From Wurfbainia villosa (Eukaryota; Streptophyta; Magnoliopsida; Zingiberales; Zingiberaceae), in assembly GCA_025175895.1 (NCBI GenBank), contig CM045997.1:108052479-108116478 (forward strand): a DNA stretch of 64,000 nucleotides, read 5' to 3'. Below the pieces are notes generated by a model, which ran no database searches, was not told the origin of the DNA, and was given only the letters and a program-made list of their open reading frames with translations. Below, piece by piece: positions 54,759 to 64,000 of this stretch; positions within the stretch are counted from its first letter, which is position 1; every line of letters begins with the position of its first letter. The translations under genes were made by a program, and so were the position numbers.

Positions 54759-56480
54759 ATGGCCGGCTCCAACATCCATCCTCCGAAGTTTGAAGGAGAA
54801 TTCGCTTGGTGGAAGAAGCGAATGGAGGTATTTTTTGAAACGGATTTTGATATAATGATTACAATGGAATCCGATTTCGTTTTGCCTAGGGATGAAGAAG
54901 GGAAGCCAATAGAGAAATCTAGGTGGACTAAAAAGCAAAGGGAGGAGCACCTTGCAAATTCAAAGGCCAAGCACCATCTCTTCAATGTGCTTCCTCAACA
55001 AGAAATAAATAGAATTGGAGATTGCCTAAGCGCCAAGGAAATGTGGGAGAAGCTAGTAGAGCTTCATGAAGGAACCTCGGAGGCAAAGCTAGCAAGAAGA
55101 GACCTCCTCCGCTCCCAACTTTCAAATATCAAGCTTGAAAAGGGAGAAAAGGTAACTTCCTTACATTCTAGGTTTAAGGAAATACTAACCGGTTTAACAA
55201 GTGTAGGTGAAAGGCTCTCCAATCGCGATATGATAATGAAGGCCATAGATGCTTTCCCCCGATCATCCAAGTGGAGTTCAATGGTGGACTCATTTTACAT
55301 GTCAAAGAATCTAGAGGTAAGTACTCTAGATGAATTTTTCTCCACTATGGAATTACATGAATCTAGGCTTGAAGGAATACAAGAAGAGCCTAGAATCCAA
55401 CCTTCAAGGGGAGTAGCATTGATGGCGAACAAGGGGAAGAAGAAGATGGAGATCCCCTCCTCCGATGATGAAGCCTCCTCATCCTCCTCCATGGATAGCA
55501 CCGAAGAAGCGTATATGGTAAGGAGGGTAAGGCGTGCATTTAAGAATTTTAGATTTCATAAATCTAATGATAGGGGAAGGAGACCAAGGGGGAAGGTCAT
55601 ATGCTACAATTGCCAAGGAGAGGGACACATAAGGGACAATTGTCCACTCTTAAACAAAAGCAAAGAAGAAAGGAAAAAGAAAGAAGAAAAGAAGAAGAAG
55701 AAGAGCAAGAAGAAAGAGGAGAAGAAGACCAAAGACAAAGGAAAGTCCATGGCTCTCAAAGCAAGGACTTGGGATGATCCCTCATCCTCCTCTTCATCAT
55801 CATCGGATGAGGAGAATGCTTTTGTCACCAATTTGGCCTTGATGACCTTTGATGACTTGGATTGCTCTTCCACCTCAAATGAAGATTCAAGCTCAAGTGG
55901 GGAGAGCTCAAATGAAGGGAGAGCTTCTACATCCTCATCCGAAGAAGAAGAAGAGGATATGGAGACTATGGTAACGAAAGCCTCTCCTAAGAAAATAGTT
56001 TCCATAATTTCTAGTTTAACTAAGGACTTATTTGGAATGAAAAAGAAAAATAAAAGCATGCTTAATCAAATTAAGGACTTAGAAAATAAGCTAGAAAATG
56101 CATGCTTAAATAATAATGATACCTCTTTTTGCCATGATGATGCATGCTCACAAGAATATATGCCATTTAATGTTAATGATGCATGCATAGAAGAAAATAG
56201 GGCTTTAAGGGAAAAGGTAGATCATTTAACTAAAGCTCTAGAAAAATTCACAATTGGCTCCAATACTTTAAATATGATTATAGGGAGCCAAAGAGCTAGC
56301 TTCAACAAGAAAGGCCTAGGATATAAGGAGAAGAAAAATGAAAAGGCCTATAAATGTTTAATAGCTAGGGGACAAGATAATAAGAAAGTAATTGCTAGGA
56401 AATGGATCCCCAAGGAATACTTAGTGAACCCAATAGGCAAAAATCTATTTTGGGTTCCAAAATCCATCCTTAAGGGTTAG
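54759..56480 (+). CDS. gag: Element E Gag, intact
   Basis: 573 codons without a break, start MAGSNIHPPKFEGEFAWWKK, the first ATG after the primer site. Residues 1-220: Gag core (KEMWEKLVELHEGTSEAKLA; SNRDMIMKAIDAFPRSSKWS; TLDEFFSTMELHES). Residues about 282-295: zinc knuckle CYNCQGEGHIRDNC (C-X2-C-X4-H-X4-C), which binds RNA. Residues 300-330: a very lysine-rich stretch. Residues 345-410: serine/acidic blocks. Residues 420-510: leucine-rich coiled coil, then FTIGSNTLNMIIGSQRASFN, the same C-terminal mark as in A, B and C. Ends WVPKSILKG. It should assemble into particles in the cytoplasm. No protease follows, so particle maturation would need one from elsewhere. Intactness with no pol suggests selection for gag until recently. 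Confidence 0.92.
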   Translation: MAGSNIHPPKFEGEFAWWKKRMEVFFETDFDIMITMESDFVLPRDEEGKPIEKSRWTKKQREEHLANSKAKHHLFNVLPQQEINRIGDCLSAKEMWEKLVELHEGTSEAKLARRDLLRSQLSNIKLEKGEKVTSLHSRFKEILTGLTSVGERLSNRDMIMKAIDAFPRSSKWSSMVDSFYMSKNLEVSTLDEFFSTMELHESRLEGIQEEPRIQPSRGVALMANKGKKKMEIPSSDDEASSSSSMDSTEEAYMVRRVRRAFKNFRFHKSNDRGRRPRGKVICYNCQGEGHIRDNCPLLNKSKEERKKKEEKKKKKSKKKEEKKTKDKGKSMALKARTWDDPSSSSSSSSDEENAFVTNLALMTFDDLDCSSTSNEDSSSSGESSNEGRASTSSSEEEEEDMETMVTKASPKKIVSIISSLTKDLFGMKKKNKSMLNQIKDLENKLENACLNNNDTSFCHDDACSQEYMPFNVNDACIEENRALREKVDHLTKALEKFTIGSNTLNMIIGSQRASFNKKGLGYKEKKNEKAYKCLIARGQDNKKVIARKWIPKEYLVNPIGKNLFWVPKSILKG

Positions 56481-57742
56481 GATAACCCTAGGGTAGTCAA
56501 CCATATGCAATTGACCTAAATCATGGTGGTTGACTTAGGATGGCGGGACAACATTTTTAGATAGTGTTGGGTGATGATAACGTGCCCATAAATAGATAAT
56601 ATTGTTTAAATCATGATGTTTGATGTATTTGTTATCCATGTTTGCAATCATGATTTATGATTTTAGTTTTTGGCACATCATCATGAGAAATAGGATTTAA
56701 ATCATGCCTTAGGTGATATTTGTTTATTATCATGATAAAATATCTAATGCATGATTATAAATCAATGAATTCACGTATTTCATGATCATAATTCATTCAT
56801 ATATGTCATTATGATTATGAAGGTTGTTAGGTTGATACTTAACCTTGAGAAAATTGCTTGAATATAATGGTTAAGTATATAAATACCCCCTAGGATGCAT
56901 CTCACACTCACTATAGGCTAACTTGATTGCAAACTTAGCATGGGTGAGATGTTAGGATGATACAAATGTCCACTAATGCTTATGGCATTTAGATGGTCAT
57001 TAAAAGTATCAAAATAGCAATAATAGACCAATCATGGGGAAGACTTATGTTTAATTCATAGACATATTGCCCAAAGATCATGGTTGGATATTTCATATGT
57101 TTTCAAAACAATTTCTTACCTTAAAATACATGTATTCATGTTTTGAAACAATTCAAACCGAAACTAGGTGTTAAAATGGATACTATCATGATCAAAAACC
57201 TAGTGATTTATGAAGTTTTTGGATTTTTGGCAAATACATGGAAATATAATGATTTTTCATATAAAACTATTTTTCACCGATAGATATACTTACAAGAAAT
57301 ATGTTCCTTAAATTTCATGATTTTTCGAATTTTCTGGAATTTTTAACGCATTTAAAATTCAAAATCGAAATTGATTTCTTGTGCGATCGCCATACCATAA
57401 GAATGATCGATGGCAGAATCATCGCTTTTGAGGCCGAATTCAAGTTTTAGAGCGATTTTTGGTATTTTTCCTCCTACTATACTTGATGTCATGCATTTAT
57501 AACTTAATGTTAATCTTTTTGATGGTGTCAAAGGGGGAGAAATAATTATGTTTAAGTTAATTATGATAGGGGGAGAGAATTGTTGAAATATGATAGGGGG
57601 AGAATGAGAAATTTATATGGGAAATTCATGGATTAAGGGGGAGTTGCATGTTGCTATATTATGTTTATTTTTACATGCTTTCCTTCCTTAGAAACTTTTA
57701 TATCAAATGTTTTGACCTAACTTAAACGGATTGCCACACATC
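56481..57742 (+). other. Element E region between gag and 3' LTR; no pol
   Basis: 1.26 kb, AT-rich, no coding motif. Holds the hairpin at 56898-56951 and purine-rich GGGGGAGA stretches (57534, 57570, 57597, 57639) besides the polypurine tract before the LTR. Confidence 0.8.
56898..56951 (+). other. CATCTCAC...GTGAGATG hairpin in element E
   Basis: Perfect 8-bp arms at 56898-56905 and 56944-56951. Followed by TTAGGAT, as in the 3' copy of C (sense) and B (TTAAGGAT). Confidence 0.65.
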
Positions 57743-57756
57743 AAAAAGGGGGAGAT
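57743..57756 (+). other. Polypurine tract of element E
   Basis: AAAAAGGGGGAGAT directly before the 3' LTR. Confidence 0.85.
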
Positions 57757-59025
57757 TGTTAGGGCAATCTCTTGCCATGATAAGGTTTTGATGTGTGTGG
57801 CAAAAGGTTTAAGTTAGGATGATATTGTTGATTTGATATGTGCGTTGAAGTCATGCAGGGCTTAGTAATTCGCACATGGAGCCGTGGCGGGTTCACCACT
57901 CATCACTCGGGCCTTGAGTCGGTGAAGTATTGCTTTGCGGAAGCCGTGCGCTTGGAGCATCCGAGGGACCGCCGGACGAGATGACTTGAAGTGAAGCCAA
58001 GGAAGCAGACTTCGGAGGTAAGAGACGCGAAGGAGCATTGCAGAGCCGTGCGCCTGATGCTGCCGAGGGACGTGGCCGCGAACGAAGAGAGCTTCGGCGA
58101 GGGACTTCGAGTGAGATGAGAGAATGAGTGAAATGTAAGTAGCTCATTAGGTGAACTTGGCCGAATGGCTGAGTGTCGGAGACTTGACCGCAAGGGTTAA
58201 GGTTTACCCGACCGCCGGAAGCTCAAACTTATGTTAAGCTTGAGTTTCATACGGCACCAGTCGACTGCCATGGAATGGCAGTCGACTGCTCTGAGTCGAG
58301 TTGGATTCGACTGGTATCCGACTGGCTGGATTGTGGCCAGCAGTCGACTGCCATAGGTTGGCGATCGCAAGCCGATCATCGATCACGAAGGCGGCCGATC
58401 GGTCGAATGGGTTGACCGACAGAACCGCCGAGCCGATCGGGCGATCGACTACGAAATCATCCCGATCGATGGGATCCATCGATCCGATCGCCAAGTGTAC
58501 CGTTGGCCTACAACGGTCGGCATCCGAAGTGTTCGTAGGCCGTAGTAACGCAGCGATCGCCAAAGGGATCGTGATGGCGCCAACGGAAAGAAAAGCTTCC
58601 TCTCTATAAAAAGAGAGGGGTTGGGGCTTTGGGAGGCTAATGCTTATGCTCCAAACAATCTTCCTAGTGCCCCACAAGCTTTAAACTCTTCTTACTTGTC
58701 TTTATGTCATTCCTATTGTAAGAAGAGTGATCTTGGTTGTAAAGGTTACCTCCACCTAGCTTGGTGCAAAGGAGAGACCATTAGTGATTGGTTTTGGAGG
58801 CGTGATTCACCTCGGACGAATCGGGTCGTGGATTAGCGGCGTAGCCGTGAACCACGTTATATTCCTTTGTTAGCATTGGTTTGTTTTGCTTTGTCTTTAT
58901 TTGTTTTGTTTTATTATTTCGCTTGCGCTAATCTCTTGTATAGACGAGCAAATTACAACGTCCAACGAACGAGGGCTATTCACCCCCCTCTAGCCGGCCA
59001 TTCCATTCGACATCCGACCCCAACA
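57757..59025 (+). repeat. 3' LTR of element E
   Basis: 1269 bp. Cassette 58202-58585 includes three CAGTCGACTG palindromes (58258, 58279, 58341); the first two, 21 bp apart, form the inverted repeat CAGTCGACTGCCAT/ATGGCAGTCGACTG. The rest matches the 5' LTR almost perfectly. Confidence 0.92.
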
Positions 59026-59030
59026 GAAAA

Positions 59031-60733
59031 TACTCCTCATCCAATAGAGAAATCATCATTACAAACTATATAAGAAAAATACCCTACTACTGAATGCCAT
59101 GAGTGTTTAGTTTATCAGAGACAACTCAAAGAGTTAAGAATGGAAAACATTGCACAAACTGAAAGGGTAAAAGAACTAATGAGAATTATAGGAAGAGAAG
59201 GTATGGAGGCTGAATCAAATAAGCCTGAAGTTGATCCTCAACCTCAACCGGAACCAATTGCCAGCAGAACAAGACGGCGAGATAGAACCTGCTATGATTA
59301 CAGGGATATTCCCGTTGATAGTCCACTGTGGGCAAAATTGGTACCTCAAAGAAAAAGAAAACAGACAGAAATTTCTGATGTTGAGGTATTAGAAGGGCAA
59401 CCTGATAAAGATGTAAATGAAGCATAAGTATTTGCGAAGAAAGAAAAAAAATAATTGGTATGGATGAATTACAAGCGATGGATACTATCTGTATTGTGGA
59501 AGAAGATGAAAAAGATATTGAGAGGGATGAAACAATAATTGATAAACTCAACCAAATGAGAATGGAAGTCATTGCGGTTAGTCAGAATACAAAGAAAATT
59601 AGTTTGTGTTATTTTATTTAAATAACTAATCTAATTTTTGTATTATAGTATGTCAAGAAAAAAATGTAAGACGACAAAAAACCAAAAACAAGATGCTGAT
59701 GTGACCTACTTGCTAAAAAGTTTAGAAAAAATAAAGTATGGTAGTTACATCCATTATTACATTCGAAATTTTTATTACAATATTATAGAAAGTGCAAATA
59801 TTTATTTACCATTAAATTTGTTTGTAGGCCGATTACAGGTTATGTTTGGGAGGAAGATCCTTTTTCATTAACTCTGAAGTCTTTATACTCTGGAGTTAAT
59901 GGATCTGTTTTCACAGTTGGGGAGGTTATCGATATATTTTGCTCAATTCTTTTTAGGGGGGCCTCCTCGTCATGTAGGTCATATAACAAGTCTGTGTATT
60001 GCTCATCCGTGTTCATTGTAAGGAAGTTATATTATCTTGTATTTTCACGACATGAGATGTTATACTAACTGTTTAAATATTTTCCTCTACACACAATTAC
60101 AGTCATCATTAAGAATGTCGTGGAAGACTGCCACAACACAAATCATAAACACGCACATGAATGATGGAGATATTAGATATTTTTTTATACCTCTAAATAT
60201 TGACCAAACTCACTTTCACCTGTTGTGTATCGACACAAAAGCAATGACTTTCAATCATTACAACTTCATTTCATACGGAGGAAGATCAAAAGCTGATTTT
60301 GAAGCAGTGATGAGTAGTTAATTTTTTTAAATATGGATATTCCATCCATTTAACTAAGTTATCTGTAAATGAATAGTTATGTTAACTTACTCATCTTGTA
60401 ATAATAGGTATCCCAATTTAAAGGATATTCATCTAAGGAGCTTGCAGCAATTCATCCATGTTTACAAGCTTACTACCCCATCGACAACTGAGTTTCTGTT
60501 ACAACTGATTGTCCCCAACAAGCAGCAAAGTACTAAAAGAAAAATACTGAACGTGAAAATTATACTTTTGAATTGAAATATAAAATTTTTCATGACATTT
60601 TTACAACAATGATTATGCCTTCTTTGTGATGCAATACATGAGATGTCTGCTTTATGGTGAGAAGATGGACTTCAAACAAGCAGACATGACAAAATTCAGA
60701 ATAGATATCTCAGTGTCAATTTTAAGAGATGAG
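59031..60733 (+). pseudogene. DUF1985/plant-mobile-type plus Ulp1 gene, C-terminal part
   Basis: Frame continues from 53584 across element E (TPHPIEKSSLQTI), then a stop. 59140-59427: charged linker (ECHECLVYQRQLKELRMENI; SRTRRRDRTCYDYRDIPV). Exon about 59829-60018: GYVWEEDPFSLTLKSLYSG and VFTVGEVIDIFCSIL, the start of a Ulp1 (C48) fold. Exon 60103-60306: DIRYFFIPLNIDQTHFHLLC, with the catalytic His region and Asp in IDTKAMTFNHYNF. Exon from 60408: VSQFKGYSSKELAAIHPCL, a TGA at 60489, then TTDCPQQ (oxyanion Gln). Last exon 60607-60733: NDYAFFVMQYMRCLLYG, where the family has NDC: the catalytic Cys is Tyr, and the splice acceptor reads AA instead of AG. Dead protease. Confidence 0.7.
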
Positions 60734-60929
60734 TTCTTCATGATATAATTTTAGAAAACTTCAGGTGGCAGTATAACAATGCATTGTTGTAATTTATGAA
60801 ATTTGTTAATTTGTAAATGATACTGCATTCCATATGAACAACAGTGACTGTAATTTTGATTATTGTTTGTGGTTGAGCTTTAATAAATGTTATATAATAT
60901 ATTGTTGAATACTTCGATGGTGCTGACAT

Positions 60930-61995
60930 TGAAATCCCAGGAACAGAGTGGTCCTGAGATTTAAATTTCTAGCAACACGTCTAAATTCAATCCGGTTCTG
61001 ATCCAAAAAGTGGTCTTGGGAATTATATTCCCAGGAACACACTGATTATGGGATTTGAATTCCCAGCACCACGTACCATATCGAACTGGCCGAGAAACAC
61101 GGTGGTGCAGGGAAAAAAAATTCCAGGAACACAGTGGTGCTGGGAATTTAATTCCCAGCACCACGTATAATTTCGAACTGGTCGAGAAATAAGGTGGTGC
61201 TGGGAATTAAAATCCTAGGAACACAGTGGTCCTGGGATTTTAATTCCCAGCACCACGTACAATTTCGTAATGGCCGAGAAATAAGGTGGTGCTAGGAATT
61301 TTAATCCCAGGAACACAGTGGTGCTGGAAAGTGAATTCCCAGCACCACGTACAGTTTCGAACTAGCCGAGAAATAATGTGGTGCTGGGATTTTTAATCCC
61401 AGGAACATAGTGGTCCTGGAAATTTAATTCACAGCACCACGTACATTTTAGAAATGGCCGAGAAATAAGGTGGTGCTGGGATTTTTAATCCCAGGAACAT
61501 AGTGATCTTGGAAATTTAATTCCTAGCACCACGTACATTTTCGGACTGGCCGAGAAATAAGGTGGTGTTGGGAATCTTAATCCCAGGAACACAGTGGTCC
61601 TGGAAAGTGAATTCCCAGCACCACGTACAGTTTCGAACTGACCGAGAAATAAGGTGGTTATGGGATTTTTAATCCCAGGAACACAGTGGTCCTGGAAATT
61701 TAATTCCCAACACCACATACATTTTCGGACTGGCCGAGAAATAAGGTAGTGCTGGGAATCTTAATCCCAGGAACACAGTGGTCCTAAAAAGTGAATTCCC
61801 AGCACCACTTACAGTTTCGAACTCACCGAGAAATAAGGTGGTGTTGGGATTTTTAATCCCAGGAACACAGTGGTCCTGGAAAGTAAATTCTCAACACCAC
61901 GTACAGTTTCGAACTGACGAGAAATAAGGTGGTGCTGCAATTTTAATTCCAGGAACACAGTGGTCCTGGAAAGTTAATTCCCAGCACCACGTACA
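60930..61995. repeat. 92-bp tandem array, about 12 copies, each a long hairpin
   Basis: GAACAC/GAACAT recurs at 61035, 61127, 61219, 61311, 61403, 61495, 61587, 61679, 61771, 61863 and 61953: ten steps, all 92 bp except the last (90). Each unit has outer arms GTGGTGCTGGGAATT/AATTCCCAGCACCAC (15 bp) and inner arms TCCCAGGA/TCCTGGGA (8 bp) around ACACAGTGG, then a spacer with CGAACTGGCCGAGAAATAAG. Clearest unit: 61194-61256. It lies between the 3' ends of two convergent Ulp1-type genes. Confidence 0.92.
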
Positions 61996-62192
61996 CATCC
62001 CATCACAAAATCATAAAGTCAAAGTGGTTAACATATTTAACAAAGTATATATATTTCATAATTGTATAGATACTACACAAATTGGATTTACACTTTGAAT
62101 CTGACCAATGACTTTTACAGGCAGACATCTTGGTGTAGTTAAAAATTTAAAACTCTGTATACTCTTACAACATATCCCACAATACAGCACAG
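61996..62192. other. Short AT-rich spacer
   Basis: About 200 bp between the 92-bp array and the 3' end of the minus-strand Ulp1 gene; no feature recognised. Confidence 0.5.
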
Positions 62193-62987
62193 TCATAATT
62201 GCAAACAAAATTGTGAGCTGCGCATTATTCTATTCCCCACCACGAATCTAAAGCTCCTCATATCTTGCTGTCTGAATCTTTTAGGGTACCCAAATAGTAG
62301 ACTCTCAATGTATCGTATTATAAAAAATGTACAATCATACCTGTAAAAAAATATAAATTATTAGTCCATTGCTAGCTTATAAAATATGATATTTACAAAG
62401 ATTATTAAATGTCTTACGAAGAGCTTTTTCTGGGACCCTGGACTCGACGCACGGAAAAGTTTGCATTAGAAAATTTATCAGCCAGGCCAGGATGCCAGTT
62501 ATCATAATACGAAGGGTGGATCTTTTTAAAGAATTCAACTTGGGACCCAAAAAAATGCTATGAATCCTCCATACACAAATGGTTTATTTAACTTAATTAA
62601 AATCTAATGCTTACTGTTTCTTCAAATTGAGTAGTGTAAGCCTTCCTGACGGACAATGAGTTGTAGTGGATAAACTCTGAATTTTCCAAGTCGGCCACTA
62701 GTAGGTGGCAGTGCTCGTCACGGATTATAGGACAAAATATGTATCTGATTGGATTGCCTGGGGTTTTAAAAGTTTGCTCGAATGCTTGTGCGTACATAAT
62801 ATTAAACATATCCTGTGTATAAAAAAATCTGTCAAAACACCGAAGCTGTAAAGTTTACAATTCCATGCAAAAGGGCCAAAAACTTACTGGGAATCCAGCC
62901 CCACAGAATATTGAGTTATAGTACGCCTTATCAGTCACCTTGCACTCATCAGCTAAGATTGAAAAATAAACGCTTATGCAATCCCCA
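62193..62987 (-). pseudogene. Ulp1 (C48) peptidase-like gene fragment
   Basis: Minus-strand exons with good splice sites: 62888-62987 (GDCISVYFSILADECK, the domain start), 62615-62812 (YIFCPIIRDEHCHLLVADLE, with the catalytic His and Asp in HLLVADLENSEF), about 62418-62560 (NWHPGLADKFSNANFSVRRV), 62193-62340 (YDCTFFIIRYIESLLFG, catalytic Cys kept, ending at a TGA). Related to the plus-strand copy: FRQQDMRSFRF here, FKQADMTKFRI there. Such cysteine proteases cleave SUMO-type modifiers in host proteins, but plant transposons also carry them. The upstream part, including the start codon, is cut off at 62988 by LTR G. The peptidase exons themselves show no stop. The third exon's acceptor is uncertain. 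Confidence 0.65.
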
Positions 62988-64000
62988 TGTTGTAGGGATG
63001 TATACTGAAAAGTCTATCTTTTGTATAAACATCTTTATTTTGAAATAAGAATCACATGATCATTGTTTGCATATTTTATGGTTATGCAATATTGTCTAAT
63101 ACTTTACATTGTAGATAACATGGTGTGTGGTGTCACACGGGAGATCATGTTATCGTCCCCTTGAAAAGTATAAGTAAAGGCTCACAACCGAGATGACATT
63201 GGACAAACCATCGGAATGGTTGTAGTGTGATTTGGTATTGGTTTGTCTTGACCATAGAATAACACTAGTGCACTTTGTGTGTATTGAGCATGACCGACTT
63301 AGAGATGATTCGATTTATTGCTGACTACATAATCGAATCGGACCTCAGATATTATTTAGTACATGCTCTTAATCCCGATATAATAACGGGCACATATACT
63401 TAGTACTCATCTCTTTGATTTACTAATGGGCGAGATTTATAGATTAAATCGATAGGCTCGGTAAGTTGGGAGATGATATTATTTATATGGTGTGCCATTT
63501 ATTATAGGAGGAAACTGTGTCCTATATATTAGGATGATGATGTTTCCTTGAGGAGCTCATAAGGTTCATCATGTAAACCCTGCAGGTGGACTTGGTCCGA
63601 CATGATGAAAAGGTTGAGTGGTACTACTCATGGAGTTAGATGTCGATTAATTAATGGTCAGTAAATTAATTAATCGATGGACATTCGAGATCTTAAACAC
63701 GGGGAGAAAATGTACAAATAATATATGGAGCCCATGTTATCATATGGGGGTTGGTGAGGTAGATCAATGATGAACCTTTAGTGGATTGGATCATCATTAG
63801 TGGATCGGACTTTATGTGGGCTTGATCCATGGGTGGCCAAGACCCAACTCCTCCTCATGGTCCCTAATGTAGCCTATTAACACCTCATGATGCTTAGATC
63901 CAAAGGATAGAAACAAAACTCTAAGATCCATTGGTAGAGATTAAATCTCTAAGATCCGACGGTTGAGATTAAATCTCTAGATCCGACGGTTGAGATTAAA
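62988..64000 (+). mobile_element. LTR G (K family), runs off the window
   Basis: Starts TGTTGTAGGGATGTATACTG, colinear with the reverse complement of 11266 down to about 10250, with many substitutions and small indels. The right edge is inside the 27-bp minisatellite (GATCCGACGGTTGAGATTAA). Whether this is a solo LTR or the 5' end of a full element cannot be seen. Confidence 0.8.

Larger units (their letters stand above)
53585..59025 (+). mobile_element. Element E: young gag-only (TR-GAG) LTR element
   Basis: 5' LTR 53585-54696, primer site 54699-54710, intact 573-codon gag, 1.2 kb non-coding, polypurine tract 57743-57756, 3' LTR 57757-59025, exact target duplication GAAAA (53580-53584 and 59026-59030). 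No pol at all. The LTRs are nearly identical outside one cassette, so the insertion is recent. It fits terminal-repeat elements with a GAG domain (TR-GAG) and would depend on pol from another copia element. It splits an exon of the Ulp1-type gene. Confidence 0.92.

Noticed and set aside
55604..56059. 151-codon minus-strand frame rich in Phe and Ser
   Set aside because: It is the shadow of the Lys/Ser/Glu-rich part of the intact plus-strand Gag of element E.
60961..61718. Minus-strand frames rich in Trp/Cys within the array
   Set aside because: The period of 92 is not a multiple of three, so the frames are chance read-through of the repeat.
60930..61995. CRISPR-like array
   Set aside because: Plant nuclear DNA; the whole 92-bp unit repeats with no unique spacers and no cas genes. 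It is a tandem hairpin repeat.

Overview
The window is nuclear DNA from a large-genome flowering plant, probably a monocot; the species cannot be named from the sequence. Evidence: introns with plant-type GT..AG borders, Ty1/copia LTR retrotransposons primed by initiator-Met tRNA (TGGTATCAGAGC next to the LTRs), an RTE-type LINE, and small remnants of single-copy genes. About four fifths is transposable elements. There is no bacterial operon, CRISPR array or rRNA locus.

Layout. 1-6141: minus-strand copia element A, whose left end lies outside the window; it is inserted in the coding exon of a lysine/proline-rich host gene (6142-6457, minus). 6933-7062: small hAT-type MITE-like remnant. 7571-11266: copia deletion derivative K (one full LTR, a primer site, one truncated LTR). 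11740-40080: a four-level nest. Solo LTR F (11740-12358 plus 38915-40080) holds gag-only element B (12359-38909). B holds a 3.5 kb solo LTR S (13482-17010) and copia element D (18263-36032). D holds copia element C (21755-30519). B, S, D, C and K each have an exact 5-bp target duplication (TGGAT, TTTTG, GAAAC, CTTGA, GCTCG).

40921-50757: six-exon host gene resembling DUF1664 membrane/coiled-coil proteins. Its last intron holds a decayed Ty3/gypsy fragment and a full-length RTE LINE with a 22-bp target duplication; its last exon region is duplicated downstream. 52229-60733: a decayed gene with a DUF1985/plant-mobile-type N-terminal region and a C-terminal Ulp1 (C48) peptidase domain, split by young gag-only element E (53585-59025, TSD GAAAA). 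60930-61995: an array of about twelve 92-bp units, each able to fold into a long hairpin, lying between this gene and a second, convergent Ulp1 gene fragment (62193-62987, minus). 62988-64000: LTR G of the K family, running off the window.

Most interesting points. (1) A and C (with pol) and B (gag only) look like one copia lineage, and share a block of about 70 nt after gag whose outer stem shows compensatory changes. (2) A CATCTCAC...GTGAGATG hairpin recurs five times in A, B, C and E. (3) The LTR promoters of B and E hold a cassette that differs sharply between the two LTRs of one element while the flanks match, with pairs of the palindrome CAGTCGACTG spaced 21 bp apart. (4) B and E are TR-GAG-type elements with no pol. 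(5) Two Ulp1 relatives lie tail to tail across the hairpin array, one having lost its catalytic Cys and an adjacent splice acceptor. Frames and boundaries were read by eye; family names rest on motif recognition, not on searches.
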